From an uncultured Prevotellaceae bacterium (lineage in GTDB: Bacteria; Bacteroidota; Bacteroidia; Bacteroidales; Muribaculaceae), in assembly GCA_945983195.1 (NCBI GenBank), contig CAMFSS010000061.1, positions 1 through 9,562 on the forward strand: a DNA stretch of 9,562 nucleotides, written 5' to 3'. The translations under genes were made by a program, and so were the position numbers. The notes beneath the pieces were generated by a model, which saw only the letters and a list, made by a program, of their open reading frames with translations, ran no database searches and was not told the DNA's origin. Shown one piece after another: positions 1 to 5,917 of this stretch. Within the stretch, counting starts at the first letter, position 1. Each line of letters opens with the position of its first letter.

Positions 1-665
1 GGAACCGTCTTCCACTTGTTCTGTTCGGGATCAAATACGCGACGTACACCCATTTCAGCACCGAAAGTTTCGCTTGCATGGTAGTGTACGGAGCCACCGA
101 AGCATGATGAGTTGGTGTAGGGCGCAGATGCAGGCGACTCTTGAACGTGGTTGACCGAATAGTTGCCGTAAACGCTTACTGAGAAGTGAGGGTTGATTTG
201 GTATGACACGCGCCCTGAAACGCCGTAGTCATTGTAAGTGTTGCGGTTGATGTGGTATTTGTAGCCTGATATTGCCCCGGTCACGGTGAAGCGGCCAAAT
301 TGTTGCTTGATACCGATGGAGGCACTTCTGAAGTTGCCGAGACCGGGCAGATTGTTGGTGCTGCTGAAACCATACGCTACACCGCCGTTCCACGCCGATA
401 GCGGCTTGGCTTGAAAGTCGCTGAATAGCTGTGGAGCAGTGGGCGTTATGCCCGAGGGCAATGTAATGTCGCTGTATGGAGGCACAATTACTCCTGCGCG
501 GTAGAGCATCAGCTCGGGCGGCAAGAGGTCTTCAGCCGGTTTGGTCACGGTAGAGTAAGTGTCGGCAACACCCTCCGTTTCAGGTGCTAAAGCCACTTCT
601 TGAGCCACTGATGGCATATTGCCAAGCATTATAGCAAGCGATAATATAAGCACAGTCAGTTTCAT
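1..665 (-). CDS. Secreted, probably outer-membrane beta-barrel protein (3' end cut off)
   Basis: The frame is open from an ATG at 663-665 leftward to the window edge, giving the first 221 residues. The N-terminus is a classic Sec signal peptide: MKL, a hydrophobic stretch to about residue 17, then SVAQ with likely cleavage near residue 22. A low-complexity Pro/Glu/Thr linker follows with a DLLPPELMLY segment. From about residue 90 the chain is rich in Gly, Tyr, Ser and Thr in alternating polar/aromatic strands (for example SVSVYGNYSVNHV), as in outer-membrane barrels. I recall similar uncharacterised proteins of roughly 250-300 residues in Bacteroides, so probably only the last strands are missing. 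The function is unknown. The gene is transcribed divergently from the acyltransferase, with 142 bases between the two starts. Confidence 0.75.
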   Translation of the reverse strand, partial: MKLTVLILSLAIMLGNMPSVAQEVALAPETEGVADTYSTVTKPAEDLLPPELMLYRAGVIVPPYSDITLPSGITPTAPQLFSDFQAKPLSAWNGGVAYGFSSTNNLPGLGNFRSASIGIKQQFGRFTVTGAISGYKYHINRNTYNDYGVSGRVSYQINPHFSVSVYGNYSVNHVQESPASAPYTNSSCFGGSVHYHASETFGAEMGVRRVFDPEQNKWKTV

Positions 666-692
666 GAGATAATATTTTTTGCTTTACAGGTG

Positions 693-700
693 CTAAGATA
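693..700 (-). promoter_or_regulatory. Possible -7 element for the leftward outer-membrane protein gene
   Basis: Read on the minus strand this is TATCTTAG, seven of eight matches to the Bacteroidota -7 consensus TAnnTTTG. It lies 28 bases upstream of the ATG at 665. I see no clear TTTG -33 box about 20 bases further upstream, so this is a weak call. The surrounding sequence is AT-rich with a run of A/T at 703-711. Confidence 0.3.
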
Positions 701-758
701 CAATTTTTTTTGATGAAAACGGCTCTTTTTCGCGACAAACTTTCATAATGGGCAGAAA

Positions 759-790
759 TTTGGCTATATCGCGGATATTCGCTATTTTTG
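759..790 (+). promoter_or_regulatory. Bacteroidota sigma-ABfr promoter of the acyltransferase gene
   Basis: TTTG at 759-762 (-33 box), a 20-base spacer, then TATTTTTG at 783-790, a full match to TAnnTTTG. The expected transcription start is near 797, only about ten bases before the ATG at 808. This argues against the longer reading frame that begins at 748, because that start would lie upstream of the promoter. Confidence 0.72.
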
Positions 791-807
791 CAGTAAAAAT
801 TTGCAAT

Positions 808-1923
808 ATGGAGAAAAATGAAAGAGTTGTCTTTGTTGACTACATTCGTGTAATAGCGTGTTTTCTGGTGATGCTTGTGCATGCAAGCGAGAATTTCTAT
901 GGTGCCGACTCGTCGGGGCTTGCAGGGTCGGTGTCGATGCTTGCAAATGAGAGCAACCGATTCTGGGTGGCGTTCTACGATGGGTGCCGTGGACGCATCA
1001 GCGTGCCGGTGTACATGATTGTGTCGGCATTCCTGCTTGTTCCGGTGAAATCGGGCACCACCATGGGGCAATTCTATAGCCGCCGCTTCAAGCGCATACT
1101 TCCTCCTTTCATCTTTTTCCTGATTGCCTACTCGCTGTTGCCCCTTGTGTGGGGCGGAATGACGTGGGAGCAGTCGGTAGCCGACTTGAAGAACATAGCG
1201 TTCAATTTCCCGTCGATGGCCGGTCACCTGTGGTTCATGTATCCGCTCATCAGCCTCTACATAATCATTCCGGTGGTGTCGCCGTGGCTTGAGCGAGCTT
1301 CGGCACGCGACGAGCGCATTTTCCTGGGCTTTTTCGCGGTATCTACACTCATTCCGTGGTTGCACCTCTACGTCAGCCCGGAATTGTGGGGCGAATGTTT
1401 CTGGAACCGCTTCAGCATGCTGTGGTACTGCTCGGGCTATCTTGGCTACCTTGTGCTGGCGCACTACATTCGCGTGCACATCAAGTGGGATAGAGCCAAG
1501 CGGCTTCGCATAGGTGCACTCAGCTTCCTTGCAGGAGCGGCTTTCACCGGGTGGTCGTTCTGGTGGAAAGGCGAGCCCGGAGTTCTCATCGAGACTCCGC
1601 TGCTCGAATGGTCGTGGGAGTTCTGCACGCCCAATGTGCTTTTGGCATCATTCGGAGCATTCCTTCTTTTCTCTTGCATTGAGAAACCCGTGGCACCGCG
1701 CTGGATTACCGCGGTATCGAAGATGTCGTTTGGAATGTAGCTGATGCACATGTTCTTCCTTCAGCCGATAGCAAGTGCCATTGTCGCCGGCGACCAAGCC
1801 AATCCGCTGCTGCCCGTGTGGCTTGCAGTGCCTTGCATCGCCGTTGCCACTTACGCGTGCTGCGTGATTGCTACCAAGCTTCTCTCGCTGCTGCCAGGCA
1901 GCAAGTGGACTGTGGGTTGCTGA
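808..1923 (+). pseudogene. Acyltransferase-3 family membrane protein interrupted by an in-frame TAG
   Basis: This is an integral-membrane acyltransferase of the OafA/NolL type (Pfam Acyl_transf_3), a family that transfers acyl groups, often acetyl, to surface sugars. From the ATG at 808 it opens with VVFVDYIRVIACFLVMLVH, which contains the family R-x10-H signature (R14, H25). Several hydrophobic helices follow (about 66-80, 99-116, 141-158, 170-188, 204-220, 234-252, 276-290). Codon 311 (1738-1740) is TAG, inside SFGM-stop-LMHMFFL. Relatives usually read S(Y/F)G(I/M)YL(M/I)H here, so the stop replaces an expected Tyr. The frame then continues for 60 residues, including another hydrophobic helix, to TGA at 1921-1923, giving 371 codons in all. 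The intact product ends at residue 310 and lacks the last membrane segment(s). A single TAC/TAT-to-TAG change, a sequencing error, or readthrough would all explain it. DUF2156 lies 40 bases downstream. Confidence 0.8.
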
Positions 1924-1963
1924 CGGCTTACAACTGACTAAATGACTATGACCCCCTGCTTTT

Positions 1964-2875
1964 ATGGGAAACGATAATCAAAGGCTTCATTTCCATCGCC
2001 TCACATTCAATTCATTGCCGCTTGTGCTGCCCTACTTGCAGCAGTCGGGCAGCCGTTCGTGCGACTACACGGTGGGTGGAATATACATGTGGATTGACTA
2101 CTTCAAGTATCACTATTGCATCTATCGCGACACGCTGCTCATAAAGGGCGTTGCCGAGGACGATGTGAGGCGCACTGCATTCTCGCTGCCGCTTGGGGCA
2201 ATGCCGCTTGCCGAGTCGGTGGAGCTGCTGAAGCGGTATTGTGCCGATGAGGGCATCACGCTGGAGTTTTCAGCCATCACCGAGGAGCGAATAGATGACT
2301 TCCGCGCCCTTGCTCCGGCTGAAATCACCGACTTGAGCCACTGGAGCGACTACATTTACAGTGCCGAAAAGCTTGCGACCTTTGCCGGCAACAAGATGAA
2401 GCGAAAGCGCAACCATGTGAACAAATTCCTTGCCACCTATCCCGACCACCGCATTGAGCCGCTGTCGCGCGACAACCTCGCTGACGTAAGCGCGTTTTTC
2501 GACCGTCTTTGCCTGGATAAAACCGACAATGGCATGGCAGGATATGAGCGCAACCAGACGCGACGTGTGCTGCACGACTTTGCGCACTATGAGGGCGTGT
2601 TTGAGGGCATTGTGCTCTATGTAGGTTCGGAGGTGGCGGCTTTCGCCATAGGCGAAGTCACGGGCACCACGCTGCATGTGCACATCGAAAAGACCGACCA
2701 CAGCTACGACGGTGCAAATGAGTTTGTTGCACAGGCAATGGTGCGCTATGCAGGTGCGCGTCATCAAATCGACATGGTTAACCGCGAGGACGATGCCGGC
2801 GACCCGGGGCTACAGCAGTCGAAGCTGTCGTATTGTCCCGACTTGATGCTGCGAAAATACAACGTCATATTCTGA
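1964..2875 (+). CDS. DUF2156 protein, GNAT-fold (phosphatidylglycerol lysyltransferase C-terminal-like)
   Basis: A 303-residue soluble protein that I recognise as the Bacteroidales DUF2156 family (Pfam PF09924). This family has a duplicated acetyltransferase-like fold related to the catalytic domain of MprF and FemX enzymes. Visible family motifs are CDYTVGGIYMW near residue 33, SDYIYSAEKLATFAGNKMKRKRNHVNKF at about 128-155 with its basic patch, HVHIEKTD at 238-245, and NREDDAGDPGLQQSKLSY at 273-290. The start is bounded by an in-frame TGA at 1949-1951, and the N-terminus aligns with family members as I remember them, so ATG 1964 is preferred. There is no promoter match in the 40-base gap, so it is probably co-transcribed with the broken acyltransferase. 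Substrate unknown: aminoacyl or acyl transfer is inferred from the fold only. Confidence 0.85.
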   Translation: MGNDNQRLHFHRLTFNSLPLVLPYLQQSGSRSCDYTVGGIYMWIDYFKYHYCIYRDTLLIKGVAEDDVRRTAFSLPLGAMPLAESVELLKRYCADEGITLEFSAITEERIDDFRALAPAEITDLSHWSDYIYSAEKLATFAGNKMKRKRNHVNKFLATYPDHRIEPLSRDNLADVSAFFDRLCLDKTDNGMAGYERNQTRRVLHDFAHYEGVFEGIVLYVGSEVAAFAIGEVTGTTLHVHIEKTDHSYDGANEFVAQAMVRYAGARHQIDMVNREDDAGDPGLQQSKLSYCPDLMLRKYNVIF

Positions 2876-2964
2876 AACATATTGTTGCGACACAGTTTCT
2901 GCAAAAATTTATTAATCGGTGCATTTTTTCGCCCAAATGATGCCGAGTGTTACAGCCTTTTTTA

Positions 2965-2972
2965 TAACTTTG
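2965..2972 (+). promoter_or_regulatory. -7 promoter element of the ROK kinase gene
   Basis: TAACTTTG is a full match to TAnnTTTG, 70 bases upstream of the ATG at 3043. No convincing TTTG -33 box sits 19-21 bases upstream. The leader from about 2980 to 3042 is very A-rich and lacks a Shine-Dalgarno site, which is usual for well-expressed Bacteroidota genes. The gap 2876-2964 contains no clear terminator for the preceding gene. Confidence 0.58.
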
Positions 2973-3042
2973 CGATAATGATTGAGATGAAACTTCAATG
3001 ACAACTACAAAAAACATTAACATAAAAAACTAAACAGAAACA

Positions 3043-4020
3043 ATGAGCAAACCCTATGTTATCGGAATTGATATGGGCGGAACGAATACGGTGTTTGGTA
3101 TCGTCGACGCTCGTGGCACAGTGATTGCCAGCAATTCCATCAAGACCGCTAAACACAGCGACATCAACGACTACATCGATGAACTCTATCAGGAAATCAA
3201 CCGCCTCATCGTAGCTAACGATGCTGTTGATAAAATCCATGGTATTGGTATCGGTGCTCCTAACGCCAACTATTTCACCGGTCGCATTGAGGGTGGCGTG
3301 AACCTTCCCTGGCCGTCGCCGATTCCACTTGCCGACCTCGTAAGCGCAAAGTTCGGCATTCCTGTTGCCATCACCAACGATGCTAATGCAGCAGCCATAG
3401 GTGAAATGACCTACGGTGTGGCACGCGGCTTGAAGGACTTCATAATGATTACACTTGGAACAGGCGTTGGTAGCGGTATCGTTGTCAACGGACAGATGGT
3501 TTACGGTCACGACGGATTTGCAGGTGAGCTTGGACACGTAATCGTGAAGCGTACTAACGGACGTATGTGCGGTTGTGGTCGCACAGGCTGCCTTGAGACT
3601 TACTGCTCGGCTACAGGTGTGGCACGCACAGCACGCGAGTTCCTTGAGATTCGCAGCGAACCCTCATTGCTCCGCAATCTTCCTATCGACGAAATCACAT
3701 CGAAGGATGTTTACGATGCAGCAATCCAGGGCGATGCTCTTGCAAAAGAAATATTTGAGTACACAGGCAAAATTCTCGGCGAGGCACTTGCCGACTTCGT
3801 GGTGTTCTCAAGCCCTGAAGCATTCGTGCTATTCGGCGGCTTGACCAAGTCGGGCGACCTCATCATGAAGCCCGTGAAGGAAGCTCTTGAGAAGAATATC
3901 CTTTCAATCTACCGCGGCAAAGTGCGCGTGCTCATTTCAGAGCTCAAGGAGAGCGATGCCGCAGTGCTTGGAGCCAGCGCCCTTGGTTGGGAAGTGAAGC
4001 CCTTGCCTGCTGCCCAGTAA
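3043..4020 (+). CDS. ROK-family sugar kinase, probable glucokinase
   Basis: A 325-residue cytoplasmic kinase of the ROK family that probably phosphorylates glucose (or a related hexose or N-acetylhexosamine) with ATP at entry to glycolysis. The N-terminal phosphate-binding loop is IGIDMGGTNT (residues 7-16). The catalytic Asp is D113 in TNDANAAA. The second phosphate motif is LGTGVGSGIV (138-147). The ROK sugar-binding ExGH is E162-H165. The structural zinc site is complete: H165, C176, C178 and C183 within GH-x10-CGCGRTGCLE. The C-terminal adenosine motif is FGGL (264-267). Length is normal for the family. The start is supported by the motif positions and by the A-rich leader. It has its own promoter and terminator, so it appears to be a single-gene unit. 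Exact sugar specificity cannot be read from sequence alone. Confidence 0.9.
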   Translation: MSKPYVIGIDMGGTNTVFGIVDARGTVIASNSIKTAKHSDINDYIDELYQEINRLIVANDAVDKIHGIGIGAPNANYFTGRIEGGVNLPWPSPIPLADLVSAKFGIPVAITNDANAAAIGEMTYGVARGLKDFIMITLGTGVGSGIVVNGQMVYGHDGFAGELGHVIVKRTNGRMCGCGRTGCLETYCSATGVARTAREFLEIRSEPSLLRNLPIDEITSKDVYDAAIQGDALAKEIFEYTGKILGEALADFVVFSSPEAFVLFGGLTKSGDLIMKPVKEALEKNILSIYRGKVRVLISELKESDAAVLGASALGWEVKPLPAAQ

Positions 4021-4037
4021 TCCACTTGCTGTAAAGC

Positions 4038-4057
4038 TGTCAGGGAATCCCCTGACA
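4038..4057 (+). other. Small perfect hairpin after the ROK kinase gene
   Basis: TGTCAGGG (4038-4045) and CCCTGACA (4050-4057) form a perfect 8-bp stem with a 4-base loop. It is 17 bases after the stop codon and has no T-run after it. It is therefore not a terminator by itself, but could protect the 3' end in tandem with the stronger hairpin just downstream. Confidence 0.5.
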
Positions 4058-4073
4058 ACACACAAAGAATAGT

Positions 4074-4110
4074 AATCACAGGCTGCAAATCCCTCGCAGC
4101 CTGTGATTTT
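4074..4110 (+). terminator. Rho-independent terminator of the ROK kinase gene
   Basis: AATCACAGGCTGC (4074-4086) is perfectly complementary to GCAGCCTGTGATT (4096-4108). This gives a 13-bp stem with a 9-base loop, followed by a short T-run (4107-4110). It separates the kinase from fabI transcription. Confidence 0.85.
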
Positions 4111-4165
4111 ATGTTGTAGAGTATAAAAATTGAGGGGAGTGGGGGATTTTTCGGGAAAAAATGTG

Positions 4166-4173
4166 TAACTTTG
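4166..4173 (+). promoter_or_regulatory. -7 promoter element of fabI
   Basis: TAACTTTG is a full match to TAnnTTTG. No good TTTG -33 box is found at the usual distance; an A/T-rich stretch at 4147-4163 lies upstream. The predicted start near 4180 would give fabI a leader of about 180 bases, far longer than the other leaders in this window. Confidence 0.55.
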
Positions 4174-4179
4174 CAGCCC

Positions 4180-4360
4180 AATTCTGAGCGAGCCTTGACC
4201 CGCGAGCACTGAACGGCACCAACCAATTTGTGCCGGTGCAGTGCGACTTATGGCAAGGCGGCCGACTGTGGTCGTAGCGGTGACGCGTGTGTGACCTGTG
4301 TCGGTTGGCTCTCACTTGGACTTTTATAATAATAACTACTTAAATAAGCTGTATCTGTTT
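4180..4360 (+). promoter_or_regulatory. Long structured 5' leader of fabI (possible cis-regulatory RNA)
   Basis: Between the fabI -7 element and its ATG lies a GC-rich segment (about 4187-4310) followed by an AT-rich tail. It can fold. GCACTG (4206-4211) pairs with CAGTGC (4239-4244), enclosing CGGCAC (4214-4219) paired with GTGCCG (4230-4235). CGAC/GTCG at 4263-4274 forms a tetraloop hairpin. The ends can close through TGAG (4185-4188) with CTCA (4311-4314) and AGCC (4191-4194) with GGCT (4307-4310). CCAACC (4219-4224) could alternatively pair with GGTTGG (4303-4308). I do not recognise it as a known riboswitch. The pairings are seen by eye and have no covariation support. Confidence 0.35.
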
Positions 4361-5224
4361 ATGTCTTACAACTTACTGAAAGGGAAACGCGGCATCATCT
4401 TCGGTGCCCTTAATGACAAGAGTATCGCCTGGAAAGTGGCTGAGAGAGCCGTGGAGGAGGGCGCAACTATCACACTTAGTAATGCTCCGGTGGCGGTTCG
4501 CATGGGCGACATTGCCATTCTTGGAAAGAAACTAAATGCCGAGGTGATTCCTGCCGACGCTACAAGCTACGAGGAACTTGAGAATGTGTTCTGCCGCTCG
4601 GTGGAGGTGCTTGGCGGTCAGATTGACTTTGTGCTGCACTCCATTGGCATGTCGCCAAATGTGCGCAAGAAGCGTACTTATGATGATATCGACTATGAAA
4701 TGATGGCTAAGACCTACGACATTTCGGCGGTATCGTTCCACAAGATGCTCCAGGCTGCAAAGAAGAACAATGCCATTGCCGACGGAGGCAGTGTGGTGGC
4801 ACTCTCATACATCGCTGCGCAGCGCACGCTTTTCGGCTACAACGACATGGCTGATGCCAAGGCTCTGCTTGAGTCGATTGCACGCAGCTTCGGCTACATC
4901 TATGGCCGTGAGCACGGTGTTCGCGTGAACACTATTTCGCAGTCGCCCACAATGACTACGGCAGGCAGCGGCATCAAGGGTATGACTTCGCTCTTCGACT
5001 TTGCCAACCGTATGTCGCCTCTGGGCAATGCAAGTGCCGAGGATTGCGCCGACTACTGCATTGTGATGTTCAGCGACTTGACACGCAAGGTGACTATGCA
5101 GAATCTCTATCACGATGGCGGTTTTTCGAGTATGGGTATGAGCTACCGTGCTATGGACCAGTATCAGAAGAGCCTGAATGAGGACGACTTCCTCAATCCC
5201 GACGGCACTGTGAAGTACGGATAA
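4361..5224 (+). CDS. fabI: Enoyl-[acyl-carrier-protein] reductase (NADH), FabI
   Basis: Catalyses the last step of each fatty-acid elongation cycle, reducing trans-2-enoyl-ACP with NAD(P)H, in the cytoplasm. From ATG 4361 the protein has 287 residues and begins MSYNLLKGKRGIIFGALNDKSIAW. This is the FabI-type short-chain-reductase cofactor site (G15 through S21-I22-A23). The HSIGMSP motif (93-99) is the usual HSIGFAP segment. The catalytic residues are Y150 (LSY), Y160 and K167, spaced as Y-x6-K like E. coli Y156/K163. SQSPTMTTAGSGI (193-205) is the substrate-binding loop. The longer open frame starting at 4298 adds 21 residues with no family match, so I reject it. The glycine of HSIG, where triclosan resistance changes occur in E. 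coli, is intact. It is a single-gene unit with its own promoter, a long leader and a shared bidirectional terminator. Confidence 0.93.
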   Translation: MSYNLLKGKRGIIFGALNDKSIAWKVAERAVEEGATITLSNAPVAVRMGDIAILGKKLNAEVIPADATSYEELENVFCRSVEVLGGQIDFVLHSIGMSPNVRKKRTYDDIDYEMMAKTYDISAVSFHKMLQAAKKNNAIADGGSVVALSYIAAQRTLFGYNDMADAKALLESIARSFGYIYGREHGVRVNTISQSPTMTTAGSGIKGMTSLFDFANRMSPLGNASAEDCADYCIVMFSDLTRKVTMQNLYHDGGFSSMGMSYRAMDQYQKSLNEDDFLNPDGTVKYG

Positions 5225-5245
5225 AAAGGAGGTTAAACCTCACAT

Positions 5246-5302
5246 AAAAACCACCCCTGCAAATCATACAAGAATAATGTGTGACTTGCAGGGGTGATTT
5301 TT
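5246..5302. terminator. Bidirectional terminator between fabI and the convergent small gene
   Basis: The left arm 5252-5270 and right arm 5278-5296 pair over 19 positions with one A-C mismatch and one G-U; the 11 bp at the base (CACCCCTGCAA / TTGCAGGGGTG) are perfect. The loop is 7 bases. A T-run at 5298-5302 serves rightward fabI transcripts, and the A-run at 5246-5250 becomes a U-run for leftward transcripts from the small gene. Confidence 0.87.
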
Positions 5303-5334
5303 CACCGGTGAGCCTAAAGGGGGGCATCGGTGAA
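5301..5334. other. Secondary hairpin beside the bidirectional terminator
   Basis: TTCACCG (5301-5307) pairs perfectly with CGGTGAA (5328-5334) around a 20-base interior that includes a G-run. It lies just after the stop of the leftward small gene and before the main terminator. On the leftward strand it is followed by A rather than T, so it is not a terminator by itself. Confidence 0.4.
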
Positions 5335-5350
5335 GCAATTGTCTCAATTG

Positions 5351-5563
5351 TCAGAGTGCAAATGCAAATTCGAGCACGGCAAATACTGCCACAAGAGCAA
5401 GTGCAATGAGCACGCTGCTTGCAGCAAACTTGTTGTTCATCAGGTAGAGAGCCAATTCGTGGCGAGGCAGACGCTCAGGTTTTACGTCGGCGCAAGCAGC
5501 CTCAAGTTCTTCAGCCTGACGAGCCATTTCGGCAAGCTCCTTTTCAGAAATGTCGGTCTTCAT
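5351..5563 (-). CDS. Small tail-anchored single-span membrane protein
   Basis: A 70-residue protein that I cannot assign to a named family. The first 25 residues form a charged, Glu/Ala-rich stretch likely to be a helix (SEKELAEMARQAEELEAA). A short linker with Pro and basic residues follows (VKPERLPRHE, 27-36). The C-terminus from about 47 to 70 is a single hydrophobic helix (AASSVLIALALVAVFAVLEF), so the expected topology is cytoplasmic N-terminus with a C-terminal anchor. Support for a real gene comes from four things: a near-ideal promoter 45 bases upstream of the ATG, the protein-like composition, the shared terminator with convergent fabI, and the absence of a better competing frame. 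It could be a Bacteroidales-specific envelope protein; no function is claimed. Confidence 0.72.
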   Translation of the reverse strand: MKTDISEKELAEMARQAEELEAACADVKPERLPRHELALYLMNNKFAASSVLIALALVAVFAVLEFAFAL

Positions 5564-5607
5564 ATAGTCAAGTAAAGTTATGGTTATACATTTTTGAATT
5601 GCTACCG

Positions 5608-5638
5608 CAAAGTTACAACAAATGAGCGCATAAACAAA
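5608..5638 (-). promoter_or_regulatory. Promoter of the small membrane protein gene
   Basis: On the minus strand TTTG (5635-5638) is followed by a 19-base spacer and TAACTTTG (5608-5615), a full TAnnTTTG match. The transcription start is expected near 5601, giving a leader of about 38 bases. Nearly the whole promoter lies in the first copy of the 65-bp direct repeat; the final G of the -7 box comes from the base just outside the repeat (5608). Confidence 0.68.
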
Positions 5639-5673
5639 AAGAAAAACGCAGTTTTTGTTTTTGGATATGCCGA
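5609..5673. repeat. 65-bp perfect direct repeat, copy 1
   Basis: Bases 5609-5673 are identical to 5693-5757, with an 84-base period. Each copy contains an A/T-rich imperfect palindrome: arms 5635-5647 and 5651-5663 here, 13 bases each with one central G-G mismatch and loop GCA. Each copy also carries the leftward promoter elements of the small gene. Perfect identity suggests a recent tandem duplication. Confidence 0.97.
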
Positions 5674-5691
5674 GTGCCGTCGAAACTTATG

Positions 5692-5722
5692 AAAAGTTAC
5701 AACAAATGAGCGCATAAACAAA
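5692..5722 (-). promoter_or_regulatory. Duplicated, degenerate copy of the small-gene promoter
   Basis: This is the same architecture as the proximal promoter: TTTG, 19-base spacer, then TAACTTTT, one base off TAnnTTTG. It lies 84 bases upstream of the better copy. A second, weaker start would add about 84 bases to the leader and place the whole palindrome of copy 1 in the transcript. Confidence 0.3.
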
Positions 5723-5757
5723 AAGAAAAACGCAGTTTTTGTTTTTGGATATGCCGA
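5693..5757. repeat. 65-bp perfect direct repeat, copy 2
   Basis: Identical to 5609-5673. The palindrome arms are 5719-5731 and 5735-5747. Its leftward promoter copy has the TTTG -33 box (5719-5722), but the -7 reads TAACTTTT (5692-5699) because the outside base differs, so it should be weaker. It is followed by a separate tandem 12-mer duplication, TGGATATGCCGA at 5746-5757 and 5758-5769. Confidence 0.97.
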
Positions 5758-5797
5758 TGGATATGCCGAGAGCCGCCGAAATACCGCAAAATACCGC
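5746..5797. repeat. Cluster of short tandem repeats
   Basis: TGGATATGCCGA occurs twice in direct contact (5746-5757, 5758-5769) and once more at 5662-5673. AAATACCGC then occurs at 5779-5787 and 5789-5797. The sequence after each large repeat copy is also related (gtgccgtcgaaa at 5674 versus gagccgccgaaa at 5770), which implies repeated slippage or duplication in this gap. Confidence 0.8.
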
Positions 5798-5835
5798 CGA
5801 AACGGTCACTTTTATGCAATTGTTACAGCCAATAG

Positions 5836-5867
5836 TTAGGCTATGTGAGATATTTGTTGTAATTTTG
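5836..5867 (+). promoter_or_regulatory. Promoter of the glycosyltransferase operon
   Basis: TAATTTTG (5860-5867) is a full TAnnTTTG match. TTAG at 5836-5839, 20 bases upstream, is a three-of-four match to the TTTG -33 box. The expected start near 5874 gives a leader of about 44 bases before the ATG at 5918, with an A-run just upstream of the start codon. Confidence 0.55.
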
Positions 5868-5917
5868 CATCGCTGTATTTCTGGCACAATTGAAGCAGCT
5901 ATACGAGACAAAAAAAT

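Noticed and set aside
748..807. Upstream start extending the acyltransferase by 20 residues
   Set aside because: The consensus promoter at 759-790 would lie inside the coding region, and the family N-terminus fits the ATG at 808.
580..1479. Long 299-residue leftward open frame
   Set aside because: It lies antisense to the acyltransferase and across the divergent promoter region, is rich in His/Arg as expected of shadow frames, and matches no family I know.
4250..4294. Possible Val-rich leader peptide MARRPTVVVAVTRV upstream of fabI
   Set aside because: Five of 14 codons are Val, but there is no ribosome-binding site, no terminator/antiterminator pair after it, and no known reason for Val control of fabI; composition alone can arise by chance.
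4298..4360. 21-residue N-terminal extension of FabI
   Set aside because: No family match; FabI proteins begin at the MSYNLLKGKRG segment encoded from 4361, and the extension overlaps the structured leader.
5225..5233. Strong Shine-Dalgarno-like AAAGGAGG just after the fabI stop
   Set aside because: No start codon or open frame follows at a usable distance; the sequence runs directly into the terminator, and Bacteroidota rarely rely on such sites.
5609..5757. Invertible promoter or CRISPR-like array
   Set aside because: The repeats are direct, not inverted, there are only two copies, and no recombinase or cas gene is in the window, so neither phase inversion nor CRISPR is supported.
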